64,000 bases of DNA from Desulfobacterales bacterium. GTDB lineage: Bacteria > Desulfobacterota > Desulfobacteria > Desulfobacterales > JAHEIW01. The stretch covers positions 186,531 through 250,530 of the forward strand of contig JASJAN010000002.1 of the NCBI GenBank assembly GCA_030066985.1, in the 5' to 3' direction. A program made the translations under genes and the position numbers. The notes beneath the pieces were generated by a model, which saw only the letters and a program-made list of their open reading frames with translations, was not told the DNA's origin and made no database searches. How positions within the stretch are numbered: position 1 is the first letter of the stretch; every line of letters begins with the position of its first letter. Shown here one piece after another: positions 44,793-56,777 of the stretch.

Positions 44793-46128
44793 CGATGATC
44801 CCAGTATCCTTAAGGTGATTCGTATGCGACTGGAGGCCCAGGGATATCGGGTAACCACCGCCTTTGATGCCCAAAAGGCCATCGAACTGGCAGCCGAAAA
44901 TCGGTTTGATGCCGCCCTGCTCGACCTGAAGCTCAATGGTAAAGACGGCATTCAGCTGATGCAGGATTTACACCATATCACCCCGGAAATGCCGGTTATT
45001 ATCCTGACCGCTTACGGCACGATTAAAAGCGCCGTGGCAGCCATGAAAAAAGGGGCCTACAGCTATTTAACAAAACCGTTTGATCATGAGGAACTTTTGC
45101 TGCAAACCCGCAATTGCCTTGAACGCAGCCGTCTGACCAAAGAAGTAAAAAATCTAAAAAAAATCGTCAAAGAACGCTACGGTTTTGAAAACATCATTAC
45201 CAAAAGTAAATCGATGCAAACGGTCCTTGATCAGGTTGCCCATGCAGCAGAGTCGGATGCCAATGTGACCATTGAAGGGGAGAGCGGGACCGGAAAAGAG
45301 CTGATTGCCCGAACGCTGCATCTGGCCAGCTCACGCAGAGACGGACCTTTTGTGGCGATTAATTGTGCCGCCATACCCGAAACCCTCCTGGAAAGTGAGC
45401 TTTTTGGCTACCAGAAAGGCGCTTTTACGGATGCCGCGCAAAACAAACCTGGCCTGTTTTTACAGGCCAACAAGGGGTCTTTTTTTTTGGATGAAATTTC
45501 AGAAATGGTGCTTACGATGCAAGCCAAATTTTTACGGGTCCTGCAGGAAAAAGAGTTTTATCCGGTCGGCGCCTCAAAGACCGTTAAGGTGAACACCCGC
45601 TTTATTGCCAGCTCCAATAAGAACCTTGACGCAGAGGTTAAGAAAGGCACATTTCGCGAAGATCTGTTTTACCGCATCCATGTTATCGTCATACAGCTGC
45701 CGCCGCTGCGCCGACGCAAAGATGACATTCCCCTGCTGGCCAATTATTTTTTAAATAAATACTCCCGTGAGGCAAAAAAAGATATTGCCGGATTTACACC
45801 CTCGGCCCTGCAAAAACTGATGTTTCACGAATGGCCGGGTAATGTGCGCGAGTTGGAAAATACCATTGAATGTGCGGTTGCGCTGGCCACTGAGAATATC
45901 ATCTCGGAAACGTCAATTCTACCGGACCACAACGTCGCCGAAAGCGGCCCGCCGTCCTTCAAAAATGCCAAAGAGAATTTCGAGAAAAATTATCTGACCC
46001 AGTTGATTGAACTGACAGGCGGCAATGTGAGTCAGGCCGCCAAATTGGCCGGAAAATACAGAGCAGATCTGTATCAATTGTTGAAAAAATACGGTATCAA
46101 AGCAGCCGATTATCGCAAATCGCCATAA
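44770..46128 (+). CDS. Sigma54-dependent response regulator, QseF/GlrR-like
   Basis: A 452-residue NtrC-family activator. The receiver domain has D52 (LLDLKLNGKDG) as the phosphorylation site with VVDDDPS and K105-type KPFDHEE. The AAA+ domain has Walker A GESGTGKE, the sigma54-contact loop GAFTDA (in place of the commoner GAFTGA), and the arginine region REDLFYRI. A C-terminal Fis-like HTH (GGNVSQAAKLAGKYRADLYQ) ends the protein. It overlaps the lipoprotein gene by 23 bases. It should activate sigma54 promoters on signals sensed by the adjacent kinase. Confidence 0.93.
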   Translation: MEKILVVDDDPSILKVIRMRLEAQGYRVTTAFDAQKAIELAAENRFDAALLDLKLNGKDGIQLMQDLHHITPEMPVIILTAYGTIKSAVAAMKKGAYSYLTKPFDHEELLLQTRNCLERSRLTKEVKNLKKIVKERYGFENIITKSKSMQTVLDQVAHAAESDANVTIEGESGTGKELIARTLHLASSRRDGPFVAINCAAIPETLLESELFGYQKGAFTDAAQNKPGLFLQANKGSFFLDEISEMVLTMQAKFLRVLQEKEFYPVGASKTVKVNTRFIASSNKNLDAEVKKGTFREDLFYRIHVIVIQLPPLRRRKDDIPLLANYFLNKYSREAKKDIAGFTPSALQKLMFHEWPGNVRELENTIECAVALATENIISETSILPDHNVAESGPPSFKNAKENFEKNYLTQLIELTGGNVSQAAKLAGKYRADLYQLLKKYGIKAADYRKSP

Positions 46129-46167
46129 CATTGCCGATATAAAATTATTGTAACTTGCTTGGCACTT

Positions 46168-46587
46168 TTAATTCATAAAACCACCGCTGCTACCGGATAC
46201 CTTACTTTCGCGTACCTTTCGAACAATACCGTTTTTTTCAAAATAGACATGAAGATTACAATTTTTTTTGTCCATCTCAACCCGTCCGCCACCCATCGTA
46301 TCTCTGCTGGATGACTTGAAGGCATTTCCGCTGCCGCGTCCGCTGGGCGATGTGACTTCATAAGAATATTTCCAAAGCTCACCTTGATTGAGGGCTTCCT
46401 CAACTTTATCGGGATCACCAATGAGCTGCTTGACATCCTCTTTGGATGACTTGCCCTGCTGGATCTGACCGATAATCTTTGGATCACAGACATCTCTATT
46501 ACCGCGAGTTGAGCCGGCATAACCCGGCAACACCATTGCCAGCATGAATAGACAGGCGATTGATGCGGTCATATAATGTATTTTCAT
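46168..46587 (-). CDS. Exported SmpA/OmlA (BamE)-like small protein
   Basis: A 139-residue protein with a signal peptide (MKIHYMTASIACLFMLAMVL, cleavage near GYA-GS). Residues about 40-70 (IGQIQQGKSSKEDVKQLIGD, then PDKVE and LWKYSYE) have the helix-strand pattern of the BamE/SmpA fold found in many small envelope proteins. There is no lipobox, so it is periplasmic. Convergent with the response regulator gene. Its exact role is unknown. Confidence 0.78.
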   Translation of the reverse strand: MKIHYMTASIACLFMLAMVLPGYAGSTRGNRDVCDPKIIGQIQQGKSSKEDVKQLIGDPDKVEEALNQGELWKYSYEVTSPSGRGSGNAFKSSSRDTMGGGRVEMDKKNCNLHVYFEKNGIVRKVRESKVSGSSGGFMN

Positions 46588-46774
46588 GTTTTTCCTCCTT
46601 TCCCATGACCGGTAAAGAAAACGAAACTTTGGAACGTCATGAGGTTATGACAAAAGATAATTTCAGAATGAGGAATGACAACCCCGGCGCCATAGACGGT
46701 TTCGACCAGAGGCATGAATCCTATTGACTTTTGCAGCCATACCAGAGACAAAAAAGGCGGCAGGAGATTAAACA

Positions 46775-47683
46775 ATGAAGCCCATAAAACTGGCGGAAAT
46801 TGATTGTCAACAGGTTAGCAAAGAGATTGGTGATTTTGTCATCGAAGTGGTGTCGCAAGCCGCCTCTACTGGGTGTGTGATCGGATTATCGGGTGGGGTC
46901 GATTCCAGTACAGCGGCAGCCCTGATCAAAACCGCCTTTGACCGCCATAATGTCAAGCATTCAAAAAGCCAACCGGCGCTCGAGTTAGTGGGCTATATCT
47001 TGCCCTCCAGCGTCAATGCAACCCAGGACGAAGCTGACGCCGTATCTGTGGCCAATCACCTAAAGTTGCGTCATGAAATTCACAGCATCGAAGACCTGGT
47101 AAAATCTTTTCAATCAACCAATCCGGAAGCATTTGAACATAGATTCCACATAGGCAATATGATTTCCAGAATCCGGGCCAATGTTTTATCGACCAAGGCG
47201 GCTACCGAAAATAAAACTTTAGCGGGCACCGGCAATCGGGATGAAGACTTTGGTATCGGTTATTATACCCTTTTTGGTGATGGGGCGGTGCACCTTAGCC
47301 CTATTGCCGGTCTACCCAAGCGGCTTGTACGTGAAATGGCCACTTTTCTGGGTTTGGATAAGCAGATTGTGGAACGAGAACCAACTGCCGGTTTAGAGCC
47401 AGGTCAAAGTGATTTTAAAGACCTGGGATATGACTATGACGTGGTTGAACTGATTACCGAGGGTCTCCAACAGGGTTTTTCAAAAGATGCCCTCGTCAAA
47501 CATACGCAAATCGTCCCCCTGATTGAACGGCAAATCAAACAGTATCAATCGGTTTTCGGCAGCAAAAAGTTTAACTCGGTTAAGGCCGTAGTCGAAGATG
47601 TGCTCCACCGACATCAGCGGGCGAAAGACAAAATGAAAATCATCCATCCGCCAACGCCAAAAATCTCGTTATTCTACGACTGA
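46775..47683 (+). CDS. nadE: NH3-dependent NAD+ synthetase
   Basis: The final enzyme of NAD biosynthesis: amidates deamido-NAD+ using ammonia and ATP. The 302-residue protein has the N-type ATP pyrophosphatase P-loop IGLSGGVDSSTAAALI near residue 32, GTGNRDEDFGIGYYTLFGDG and KRLVREMATFLGL; it lacks a glutaminase domain. AGGAG lies eight bases upstream of the ATG. The next gene is 68 bp away and may be co-transcribed. Confidence 0.95.
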   Translation: MKPIKLAEIDCQQVSKEIGDFVIEVVSQAASTGCVIGLSGGVDSSTAAALIKTAFDRHNVKHSKSQPALELVGYILPSSVNATQDEADAVSVANHLKLRHEIHSIEDLVKSFQSTNPEAFEHRFHIGNMISRIRANVLSTKAATENKTLAGTGNRDEDFGIGYYTLFGDGAVHLSPIAGLPKRLVREMATFLGLDKQIVEREPTAGLEPGQSDFKDLGYDYDVVELITEGLQQGFSKDALVKHTQIVPLIERQIKQYQSVFGSKKFNSVKAVVEDVLHRHQRAKDKMKIIHPPTPKISLFYD

Positions 47684-47751
47684 TCAATTTTAGCTCTCTC
47701 CAAAATTATTTTTTACGCCACCAAGAACACAAAGAATAAAAAGGGGGAAAC

Positions 47752-48234
47752 ATGCCTGCAGAAGCCTTGCGCAAACAATTGTATGGATCATTTAAAAACC
47801 GTGCCATGATGTACTGGCATATTTATCAAGTATTGCTAAAAGAACTCGGGGAACAGAAGGCGACCAAGATCATGAAACAAGGCATTTACCATCGCGGCCT
47901 GGAAATCGGCAGCCCGTTTGAAAGATTTGCGCCGGCTGACCTCAACGGCTTAAAGGATGCTTTTTTTGATGTTATCCCGGATGGCGGCAAGATGTTTGAT
48001 CCTGAAGTGCAAAAATGTGATCAAAGTGGGTTGGAGATCCAGATGCGCCGTTGTCCCCTGAAAGAGGCCTGGCAGGAAGCCGGACTTAAAGAAAGTGACA
48101 TCGAGCGCATGTGCGATATTGCAGCTGCTGTTGACAAAGGCACCTTTGAAGGCGCCGGCTTTGGTTTTACAATCAAAACCTGGAAACCGGGCCAGCAAGG
48201 ATGCTGCCTGCTAAAAATAAAGCCGGGTAAATAA
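47752..48234 (+). CDS. L-2-amino-thiazoline-4-carboxylate hydrolase-like protein
   Basis: A 160-residue cytoplasmic protein matching the small ATC-hydrolase family: helical N-terminus (RKQLYGSFKNRAMMYWHIYQ), VQKCDQSGLEIQMRRCPLKE, AVDKGTFEGAGFGFTIKTWK and the terminal GCCLLKIKP. The conserved cysteines are consistent with metal or substrate binding. ATC hydrolases act in a bacterial L-cysteine pathway from thiazolines; many family members have no tested activity. The name is therefore family-level. Confidence 0.75.
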   Translation: MPAEALRKQLYGSFKNRAMMYWHIYQVLLKELGEQKATKIMKQGIYHRGLEIGSPFERFAPADLNGLKDAFFDVIPDGGKMFDPEVQKCDQSGLEIQMRRCPLKEAWQEAGLKESDIERMCDIAAAVDKGTFEGAGFGFTIKTWKPGQQGCCLLKIKPGK

Positions 48235-48287
48235 AATTATGCGGTTATCTGGGAAACTCCGGTAGGATACATCTGATATGGCTTACA

Positions 48288-48368
48288 CTACGAAGAACAC
48301 GAAGATCACAAAGGGAAAACACTTTAGTTTACTTTTATCCTTTTGTGTCCTTTGTGCCCTTCGTGGTT
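48288..48368. repeat. Imperfect palindromic CACGAAG/CACAAAG repeat
   Basis: Left arm ACTACGAAGAACACGAAGAT plus CACAAAGG (48288-48315) faces a right arm whose complement reads ACCACGAAGGGCACAAAGGA plus CACAAAAGG (48340-48368). Same family as 11803-11945. The surrounding 350-bp gap between genes holds nothing else recognisable. Confidence 0.65.
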
Positions 48369-48583
48369 TTGGGTGCCTAACTTGAGCTTTCTGCATAACC
48401 ATACAAAATTATTGATCCGAGAAAAAAAACTAAAGTTAATTGCAAAATGGCCAATAACAGTAGTGAGGGGATTGTGATCTGTAAGCCTTAAAAATGAGGC
48501 CGCAAAGTCCAATATACCCCTTAATCAGTTCAGTATTCGGATAACCAATCAATTAATGATTGCCAAGCCTTGGGGGGGCTTAG

Positions 48584-48949
48584 ATGTGTAAGGTTCGTAT
48601 CCGTATCGTCTGGATGTTGGTCATTTTAGGCCTAACCGGTTTTATCATCGGCTGTAATTCGATGCCGGTACCCGAAGAAAAAAAGTCTTATATCGGAACC
48701 TGGGAAGGCGTCGGCTTTCATTTGACCATAAATGACAACGGTGGTGTTGATTACCGGCGCGTCGACGGGAACCGATCAACCAAGATCTCCGGCCCCCTTA
48801 AAGACTTTGATGGCGATGACTTCATCATCGGTGTCCTCTTTTTCACCACAACTTTTGAAGTGCACAAGCCCCCTTACCTGGATGGTGATGATTGGTTAAT
48901 GATAGTCGACGGTGTTGAATTGAAAAAAGTTGCCGGACCGATTACCTGA
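48584..48949 (+). CDS. Hypothetical small lipoprotein
   Basis: A 121-residue lipoprotein with lipobox IIGCNS at about residues 22-26. The mature part starts with a linker and then YIGTWEGVGFHLTINDNGGV, resembling the start of a lipocalin-like or small beta-barrel domain. No catalytic motif. GGGGGG lies upstream of the ATG. It stands alone. Confidence 0.75.
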   Translation: MCKVRIRIVWMLVILGLTGFIIGCNSMPVPEEKKSYIGTWEGVGFHLTINDNGGVDYRRVDGNRSTKISGPLKDFDGDDFIIGVLFFTTTFEVHKPPYLDGDDWLMIVDGVELKKVAGPIT

Positions 48950-49118
48950 TCCCTTTAAACATTCCTGTTTGGCGCAACTGCATACCCCACATACCATTCT
49001 CATATGGTGTTAATCCTTTGATTTATAGGATTGATGCTTTTGCTTGTTGTAACATTGCTAATCTGAGTCGTGATTTTGCCAATAGCTGAATATAATAGCT
49101 AAAAATCATTTTATCGCG

Positions 49119-49169
49119 TTCATTTTCATGCAAAGTCCTGCCAGTAGCTTAATCTTGCATGAAAATGAA
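49119..49169. repeat. Perfect 15-bp inverted repeat
   Basis: TTCATTTTCATGCAA (49119-49133) and TTGCATGAAAATGAA (49155-49169) are perfect complements separated by 21 bases. CGCG and TGCG flank them and can extend the stem. It lies in the 309-bp gap upstream of the lipoprotein gene at 49259. Confidence 0.8.
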
Positions 49170-49258
49170 TGCGAAATTAAAGTAATATGTATTGACAGCA
49201 TCTCATGCTTATTAGAAAAGTAGGACAAAATTCCGCTTGGGTATAAAGGAGTCGAAAG

Positions 49259-49729
49259 ATGCCGCTAAAATATATGGGCCTGATGGTTCTGCTGTGTTTG
49301 TGTGCTGTATCCTGTGTCACCGATTCCGGACCGCGCTTCAATAGCCTGCGGGCCACAGAGCAACAGCAGATCCAGCAGCAGTTGGTGGACAACTGGTCCC
49401 AGTACACCATATATTACATCCCGGAACATGCCGTTTTATTTGACCCCAAGGACGACAATAACACGCTTAAAGTCAGCGGAAGGTGGTACCGGGTGGGTGA
49501 TGGTGAAGAAAAAAGATGGATAGACATCTTGCGAAAAAACACCCAGGAAAAGGATGATTTTTTCAGTGTCTGGCTGGGTTCAAGATCGGGTTTTCTCGAA
49601 GTTATCGGACCCGATGAACAGCTTTTCGGCTATCTGATCCATGATAAAAATGACCTGGTCGCCTTAAGAATCCTCGACCCCAGTACGATGCGTATTTATT
49701 ACTCGCCGCAGAGAAGTGAAGGACCTTAA
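49259..49729 (+). CDS. Hypothetical lipoprotein
   Basis: A 156-residue protein with lipobox LCAVSC at about residues 14-19. The mature domain is beta-rich with several aromatic residues (VDNWSQYTIYYIPEHAVLFD, GRWYRVGDGEEKRWIDIL). No family recognised. AAAGGAG lies about eight bases upstream. Its stop codon touches the left arm of the inverted-repeat element at 49726. Confidence 0.75.
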   Translation: MPLKYMGLMVLLCLCAVSCVTDSGPRFNSLRATEQQQIQQQLVDNWSQYTIYYIPEHAVLFDPKDDNNTLKVSGRWYRVGDGEEKRWIDILRKNTQEKDDFFSVWLGSRSGFLEVIGPDEQLFGYLIHDKNDLVALRILDPSTMRIYYSPQRSEGP

Positions 49730-49913
49730 TAGAAGCCATCTCAAAAACGCCTTTTGGCTCAATATCTTTCTTAGTGCCTAATTTTAAATCCTCGATCCGC
49801 CTCATTCGGACCTCCGGTTTAAAATTAGACCCCGACACGCGTGTCCCGGCGAAGCCTTTGGGCGAAGACGGAATCTTGAACAATAATCCTTTTTTTGAAA
49901 TGACTTCTAATAA
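49726..49913. mobile_element. MITE-like inverted-repeat element (188 bp)
   Basis: Terminal arms of 22 bases at 49726-49747 and 49892-49913 match at 19 positions (left arm begins TTAATAGAAGCCATC). An inner perfect stem CTAATTTTAAA/TTTAAAATTAG lies at 49778/49818. A GC-rich CCGGCGAAGCCTTTGGGCGA near the right end resembles the sequence at 2850. There is no open frame, so it would be non-autonomous. Only one copy is seen in this window. Confidence 0.55.
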
Positions 49914-49941
49914 CTTAGTATATTGTGTATCGGATATGCTC

Positions 49942-51156
49942 CTATTTTAGCTGCTTTTTGATCAAGCGCCCCAATTCGGCCACTGCCGCGGCAATCACCA
50001 TTTCACTGGATTGAGAATATGAGAGCCGAAACGTATGAGCGCCACTGCCGTCGATGAAAAACGGCTCCCCGGCCACAAAGGCCACGTTGTGTTCAATTGC
50101 TTCGGTCAGAAGTGTGGAAGCATCGAGGCTTTGGGGCAATTGAACAAATATAAAAAAGCCGCCATCCGGCCGATTCCAATTAACTTCTTCGGGGAAATGG
50201 GCCGCCAGCTGTTCGAGCATAAAATCCCGTTTGCGTTTATAGTACTGGTTGTTAAGCTGAACGCGTTTTTCCCACAACCCGCCTCGAATAAATTCCAGCA
50301 ATATATACTGCGCCAGGCTGTTGGTGGCCACATCGACAAACTGTTTGGCAACCACCATTTTACGAATCATTTCCGGCGCACCAATAGTCCAAGCCACCCG
50401 TAGCCCCGGGGCAAACGTCTTGGACATTGAGCGCATGTGCACGACGCGACCGTGGGTATCCAGAGATATAATCGGCGGCAGATGTTGGCCTTCAAATTGC
50501 AAATCACCATAGGGGTCATCTTCAAAAATGACCAGATCATAGCGCTTAGCCAGCTCCACAAGGTGTCGGCGGCGTTCGAGGGATAGGGTGGTTCCGGTGG
50601 GGTTCTGAAAATTGGGTATGACATAAACACCTTTGGCGCGCTGACCCTTTTTCTTTAATTGTTTCAGTTGCGTTTCCAGTTGCTGGGTATTCATCCCCTC
50701 TTCATCGACTGCCACGCCCAACAATTCGCCGCAAGCAGCCATTATTGCACCAGTTCCACCAAAATAGGTCGGCAAGCCAACGGCAACAACGTCATCGGGA
50801 TTGATGATCACCCGGCAGGCCAGATCCATTCCCTGGGCTGAACCGGCCGTAATGACAATGTGATCCAGGCTGCAGTCAATACCGTAGCGGTCAGTGGCCA
50901 GACTGGCCAGTTCCTGTCGCAGCTCAGTCACCCCCTCGGTGGTACCATATTGCAAAACCTTACCCGCCTTATTTTTGAGCAGCTCGTTGGTAATACCAAC
51001 AATCTCTTCTCCCGGAAAAACAGCCGGATCCGGCCAACCACCAGCCAAGGATTTCATTCCGGGTGAATCAACCAGTTTATTAATTTCGCGGATGGCAGAC
51101 GGTACAGCACAACAAGCGCTTTTAGAATATAGATGGGCCAGGTTTGATGGTGACAT
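49942..51156 (-). CDS. PLP-dependent aminotransferase, class I/II (2-aminoadipate-aminotransferase type)
   Basis: A 404-residue fold-type I aminotransferase. It shows GMKSLAGGWPDPAVFPGEEI, LQYGTTEGVTELRQELA, the PLP-contacting FEDDPYGDLQFEG and the lysine segment SMSKTFAPGLRVAWTIGAP. The pattern matches LysN/MocR-like transaminases that act on 2-aminoadipate, aromatic or branched-chain amino acids; the substrate is not determinable. I start at the ATG at 51156, seven bases after GAGG; a TTG at 51168 is in frame. Confidence 0.9.
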   Translation of the reverse strand: MSPSNLAHLYSKSACCAVPSAIREINKLVDSPGMKSLAGGWPDPAVFPGEEIVGITNELLKNKAGKVLQYGTTEGVTELRQELASLATDRYGIDCSLDHIVITAGSAQGMDLACRVIINPDDVVAVGLPTYFGGTGAIMAACGELLGVAVDEEGMNTQQLETQLKQLKKKGQRAKGVYVIPNFQNPTGTTLSLERRRHLVELAKRYDLVIFEDDPYGDLQFEGQHLPPIISLDTHGRVVHMRSMSKTFAPGLRVAWTIGAPEMIRKMVVAKQFVDVATNSLAQYILLEFIRGGLWEKRVQLNNQYYKRKRDFMLEQLAAHFPEEVNWNRPDGGFFIFVQLPQSLDASTLLTEAIEHNVAFVAGEPFFIDGSGAHTFRLSYSQSSEMVIAAAVAELGRLIKKQLK

Positions 51157-51357
51157 GATGAACCTCAATGTTGATGGTTAACATGTTTGGGTGAGTGGGA
51201 AGGCGTGCAACTGCCAGCACCACATACTCAAATAATATCGAAATAACCTTATATTAATCAAATATTATTTGATATTCAGATCAATTGAACATCAACAATA
51301 CAGGCGGATGCTGGTGTATCTTGGGGGGATCAATGGTGTTGCGATAATGCGGGCGAA

Positions 51358-52149
51358 TTAGGTTCTTAAACAGCGCAAGTTCGCCAGATCTTCCGCATAG
51401 CCGTAAAGGTGTAATCCTTTGCTTTCGACAACCATCTGACCATCTTCAACGCCAATTTCAGCAGCCATGTACTCTTTGAGGTTTTGAATGGCGGCAAGAT
51501 TGGCCGGAAAACCATTCCATAAGTCCCAGGAGCGAAAATAAACAAAGAAATTTAGGCTGTCATTTTGAACACGGGTATCAATTGACCGCAGGCAGGGCGG
51601 ATCTATTAGGGTCAGATCCGAAGGATGAGCGATTTGAAGGACCAGTTGATTATTGCGCTCGCCAAACTTTCGATAAGTATCGATGACCCACTCGATTTGG
51701 TTTAAATACAGTTGTCCGTCTTCCTCAAATACAATTTTTCCGTCAACATCGCGTTTGTCAATGATCTCTTTATTGGATTCTTGCCACCAGCTCAGTTTGT
51801 CACCGGACAATGGAACCCGCGTCAAGCGCTCTCCATAGGTATAGGACTCACCGGGTTCCTTGCGTGCTGACATTAAATACTCGATATAGGCCCGGTCATA
51901 ACCGGGACCGCCGTAAATGTAATCGTGCTCCACTGGATTGGGTATACCGCATGTCGGCGGAATATCCGGAATCAACGGTTGGGTACCGGGATGTTTTACA
52001 TGACCCATGAAATAATCATACTCCAGCCGGGTTTGGCCTTCATATGATCCACGATCGATAACAAAACGTTTGCCTTGATCCAGAATATCATGCACCGCTT
52101 GAAACCACAGATCCGGCAAGTCCCTGGCATAAATGTTGTGGATGTCCAT
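51358..52149 (-). CDS. Thymidylate-synthase-like protein (ThyA superfamily)
   Basis: A 263-residue protein with the C-terminal signatures of thymidylate synthase in altered form: DPPCLRSIDTRV contains the would-be nucleophilic Cys, FRSWDLWNGFPANLAAIQ corresponds to the RSxDxxLGxPFN region, and SKGLHLYGYAED corresponds to the DxHxY motif. The N-terminal half is divergent and shorter than in ThyA of E. coli, closer to archaeal-type proteins. It could make dTMP or carry out a related pyrimidine modification. It lies downstream of gyrB on the same strand, separated by 212 bp. Confidence 0.75.
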   Translation of the reverse strand: MDIHNIYARDLPDLWFQAVHDILDQGKRFVIDRGSYEGQTRLEYDYFMGHVKHPGTQPLIPDIPPTCGIPNPVEHDYIYGGPGYDRAYIEYLMSARKEPGESYTYGERLTRVPLSGDKLSWWQESNKEIIDKRDVDGKIVFEEDGQLYLNQIEWVIDTYRKFGERNNQLVLQIAHPSDLTLIDPPCLRSIDTRVQNDSLNFFVYFRSWDLWNGFPANLAAIQNLKEYMAAEIGVEDGQMVVESKGLHLYGYAEDLANLRCLRT

Positions 52150-52170
52150 CTTTTTTCTCTTAACTTAATT

Positions 52171-52301
52171 AGGTGTCGGGTGTCAGTGAAATTCAGATGT
52201 CAAAGATTAGTCGTTTTGAATGTCAAATAGTGGTGTTTGTTTTTCGACTTACCTAATTATCAAGTCTTTCAATCCTGACACCTGAACACTGACACCCAAT
52301 G
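52171..52301. repeat. Inverted repeat in the gyrB downstream gap
   Basis: GGGTGTCAGTG near 52176 is complemented by CACTGACACCC near 52289, with further GGTGTC/GACACC similarity around each arm. The intervening 100 bp is AT-rich. It lies between the gyrB stop and the ThyA-like gene. Confidence 0.55.
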
Positions 52302-52361
52302 ACTTATATAAGGAGCCAAGTTTTTGGGGAGAACCGATTACGATTTTTTCAGTAATTAAGA

Positions 52362-55933
<3,572 letters not shown>

Positions 55934-56234
55934 AATCTATTCCTTAATTATATTTAATAAATAAAGATAATAATAAATAAGGGCTGTTGATAACATCAAC
56001 AACTTTATAACCATTTTATTTTTATTAATAAAAAATAAAATTAGATGATCATAATGGATGTCTTTATAATTGAATAAAAGCCGCGATATGATCAGAAATA
56101 AGCTATTGTCGAAAACAGCACTTTTTTAAACAGTCTATGAACACACTATAATCGATATTTTGTTGAAAACCTAATAAAAGGAATTGTTTTATTAATAATA
56201 TAAAATTCAAATATATAGAGATCCCTTTTACCAT
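55934..56234. promoter_or_regulatory. Very AT-rich dnaN leader with DnaA-box-like motifs
   Basis: About 300 bp, strongly AT-rich. On the minus strand TTATCAACA (complement of 55985-55993) is one mismatch from the DnaA box TTATCCACA, and TTTTCAACA near 56160 is a weaker variant. TGTTGAT-AAC-ATCAACA at 55985-56001 is a perfect palindrome. The region may control dnaN or be an origin remnant, but boxes are too few and degenerate to call an origin. Confidence 0.45.
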
Positions 56235-56765
56235 TTAAGAGCCCGATTGGGACCACTTTTTAATCAATATTAAGGAACCTTTTTGCCAGCGGGATGATAC
56301 GCGCTCTTTGATAAAGTTTTTATATAATTTTTCTAAAAATTGCAAGATCTTATCATAAAGAAAGATTTTTTCTAAAATAAAGCCTTCCATATCTTCGGGG
56401 CTGTCTGGGGCGGCTATTTTGGGTGTTTTCAAACTGCTTAAGTTAAGACTCTCGCCTTTCAATGTAAATTGCCATTTTAACTCGGCTGACCGGTACACCA
56501 GATTAAGTTCGGTTACCAGAGCCCCCTTCTGCAAGGCCAGCATGGCTTCTTCAAGACCCGCATTTTCCCCTTTAATGGTAATCTTTTCGACACTCTTTTT
56601 ATGCCGTTTTTCAAGCACCATACGATTACCTATTTCCAATGAAGCAAATTCCGGATCGGCCTTTCTAAGGATAGCTGTGTCCTGATCGACGACAAACCAC
56701 AACCAGGTTAGAAACTCTTCACCTAAAAATTTAAAACGGTTATAGGCTACGGCAATATCCAGCAT
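56235..56765 (-). CDS. Unknown protein between RdgC-like protein and dnaN
   Basis: A 176-residue protein, alpha/beta in appearance, with no signal peptide or membrane helix. The first 115 residues look like a compact domain (YNRFKFLGEEFLTWLWFVVD, GENAGLEEAMLALQKGALVT) and the rest is helical and basic. It follows the RdgC-like gene by 12 bp, implying an operon. I do not recognise a family; co-occurrence with RdgC suggests a role in recombination or repair. Confidence 0.72.
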   Translation of the reverse strand: MLDIAVAYNRFKFLGEEFLTWLWFVVDQDTAILRKADPEFASLEIGNRMVLEKRHKKSVEKITIKGENAGLEEAMLALQKGALVTELNLVYRSAELKWQFTLKGESLNLSSLKTPKIAAPDSPEDMEGFILEKIFLYDKILQFLEKLYKNFIKERVSSRWQKGSLILIKKWSQSGS

Positions 56766-56777
56766 TTTGTCGATTGA

